A DNA stretch of 7,265 nt, from contig DIBR01000016.1 in the NCBI GenBank assembly GCA_002415025.1, positions 1-7,265 of the forward strand. Reading direction: 5' to 3'. Shown in pieces: positions 7,201 to 7,265 of this stretch (its first letter is position 1; every line of letters starts with the position of its first letter). This DNA comes from Spongiibacteraceae bacterium UBA5047. GTDB lineage: Bacteria > Pseudomonadota > Gammaproteobacteria > Pseudomonadales > Spongiibacteraceae. The translations under genes were made by a program, and so were the position numbers. The notes below the pieces were generated by a model. The model did not search any database and was not told the DNA's origin. It was given only the letters and a program-made list of their open reading frames with translations.

Positions 7201-7265
7201 GCGCCATATAGATCTTGAATCTCAGAATCCAGGAGGATGGCGCGGCGTTTGCTTTTCAGGCTCAT
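4254..7265 (-). CDS. tnpA: Tn3-family transposase
   Basis: A 1003-residue protein, full length for Tn3-family TnpA (usually about 950-1010), catalysing replicative cointegrate-forming transposition. Seen: an N-terminal DUF4158-like DNA-binding region (about 1-170) beginning with E-I-Q-D-L-Y-G-A-P and R-Y-Y-F-S-L; a long helical middle; and the C-terminal DDE domain (about 585-985) with Asp690 (A-S-A-D-G-Q-K-F), Asp762 (S-T-D-T-H-G-V-N), and W-N-E-C-A-R-L-L-T-N-A-I-I-Y-F-N (921-936). The third catalytic residue is Glu917 or Glu923; I cannot choose by eye. R-Y-S-S-K-Y-F-G and G-x-x-K-G-V-S (704-717) are also typical. No frameshift or internal stop, so probably functional. The ATG is the last three bases of the window. 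Family N-termini start near this point, but an upstream start cannot be excluded. The gene is transcribed toward the IS256/IS481 debris and against the catabolic operon. Confidence 0.95.
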   Translation of the reverse strand: MSLKSKRRAILLDSEIQDLYGAPKLAFEQKRYYFSLNDPELDALRSIRDRYNRVYFILLLGYFKVKPVVLNIRYSDVRDDLLFIAGEFFPDMKLGRKNLSPMQKVRIYRRIFQLLDYQSFDDDSEAALSMRAGVAAAASIDSRFLFDESTDFLAKHRIAIPKYTVLQRVVSRAIASERQRLADILSHSMSPSLSESVDAILDDDTATTLNSVRQSARNFSLSELEKELRIHQQIEPLIDDIDAVIQQLGLSLSNLEHFCSMVDYYTPTKLRRFDRMTRSLYLICYLHLKHRQVTEHLADAFIHHCRKLQQEAKTYAEDTAYQEWKEAVANVGKGATLLRLFIDDSIDGSVPFSEIRQRAAGVMRPKQIESLCRYLTDQKQSQAFYIWEYYDQQTELIEQTLRPIFLALKFQSSTTTRALGAQIERSQFNLDSCGSIREIDRRLIRPRHLPFVATDSAINPARFEVLLYLLVQGKLDGHLFIPQSPKHCSLADDLVDDDIWKHRRKLIKSSLLNRINTAPKQLMRSMQKELATTLDQVGDRIQKGDNRNVILRSRSGKTQWRLPSSGAKSLLNNPFFEQLNQVNIADLMRFVDQETGFLDTFDHVRQVQARQAVNANNLIAAIIANGTNYGLYRMAHISDRSYEELRSTQANYLRMETLNQANDAISNAIAELEIFQHYNIQEGVLHASADGQKFESRLHTFKTRYSSKYFGTNKGVSAVTLVANHVPVNARIIGANEHESHYIFDLLFNNTSQIKPDVLSTDTHGVNHVNFALLDLFDYTFAPRYAQFGRVIEEMFTVNVSNDDKPVLSLKKPIRADAIVQEWETIQRIVISLQRKTTSQAALIRKLSTYSNTHPLVQALTEYDRLVKASYLLNYIDDAALRNYVQRALNRGEAYHQLRRAVASVNGNRFRGSSDQEIDIWNECARLLTNAIIYFNSLILSNLLAYYRATGDQENLELVKKVSPVAWLNVNLNGTYSFTFEQNVINMAEILSPLTGESGKPKK

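Larger units (their letters stand above)
4178..7265 (-). mobile_element. Tn3-family transposon or IS, left part
   Basis: Consists of the presumed terminus at 4178 and a full-length transposase gene reading toward it. The other terminus, and any resolvase, res site or cargo genes, would lie to the right of the window. It could be a simple transposase-only element or a larger unit transposon; the window does not decide. Confidence 0.65.

Noticed and set aside
1..7265. CRISPR array, toxin-antitoxin pair, phage genes, retron or other defence system
   Set aside because: No regularly spaced repeats and no reverse transcriptase, nuclease or toxin motifs were found on either strand. All sizeable genes are accounted for by metabolism and transposition.

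Overview
The window reads as a piece of a proteobacterial chromosome or large plasmid, most likely gammaproteobacterial. That is an inference from GC-rich catabolic genes with strong Shine-Dalgarno sites and from the kinds of insertion sequences present; no rRNA or other taxonomic marker is in the window. It splits at about base 2400 into a fatty-acid-type catabolic operon on the plus strand and a pile-up of mobile-element genes on the minus strand.

Bases 1-2393 hold three tightly spaced plus-strand genes: the C-terminal part of an SCP-x/lipid-transfer-type thiolase (cut by the window start), a complete acyl-CoA dehydrogenase, and a complete short-chain dehydrogenase very like mitochondrial 17-beta-HSD type 10 (3-hydroxy-2-methylacyl-CoA dehydrogenase). 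The gaps are 14 and 24 bases and each downstream gene has its own ribosome binding site, so they are probably co-transcribed. Together they cover three of the four beta-oxidation steps: alpha,beta-dehydrogenation, 3-hydroxyacyl-CoA oxidation and thiolysis. The thiolase and SDR types hint at branched (2-methyl), cyclic or steroid-like acyl-CoAs rather than plain straight-chain fatty acids. No enoyl-CoA hydratase is visible here.

Bases 2394-4072 are insertion-sequence debris. A gene-free stretch of about 280 bases leads into an IS481-family DDE transposase whose N-terminal DNA-binding region has been lost. It is joined at about 3541-3550, out of frame, to the first ~155 codons of an IS256 (Mutator) family transposase. 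The IS256 fragment still has its start, ribosome binding site and a likely terminal inverted repeat, but its catalytic half is gone.

Bases 4073-7265 carry a short spacer, a possible Tn3-family terminus (GGGG at 4178) and a full-length, apparently intact Tn3-family transposase gene. Its ATG coincides with the last three bases of the window. No resolvase, res site, passenger gene or second terminus is in view.

I found no tRNA, rRNA, CRISPR array, riboswitch, phage gene or defence system. The window is best described as a catabolic operon bordered by nested transposon remnants. The most unusual points are the IS256/IS481 chimeric junction, an Asp at the usual catalytic Glu position of the acyl-CoA dehydrogenase, and the operon's implied specificity for unusual acyl-CoAs.
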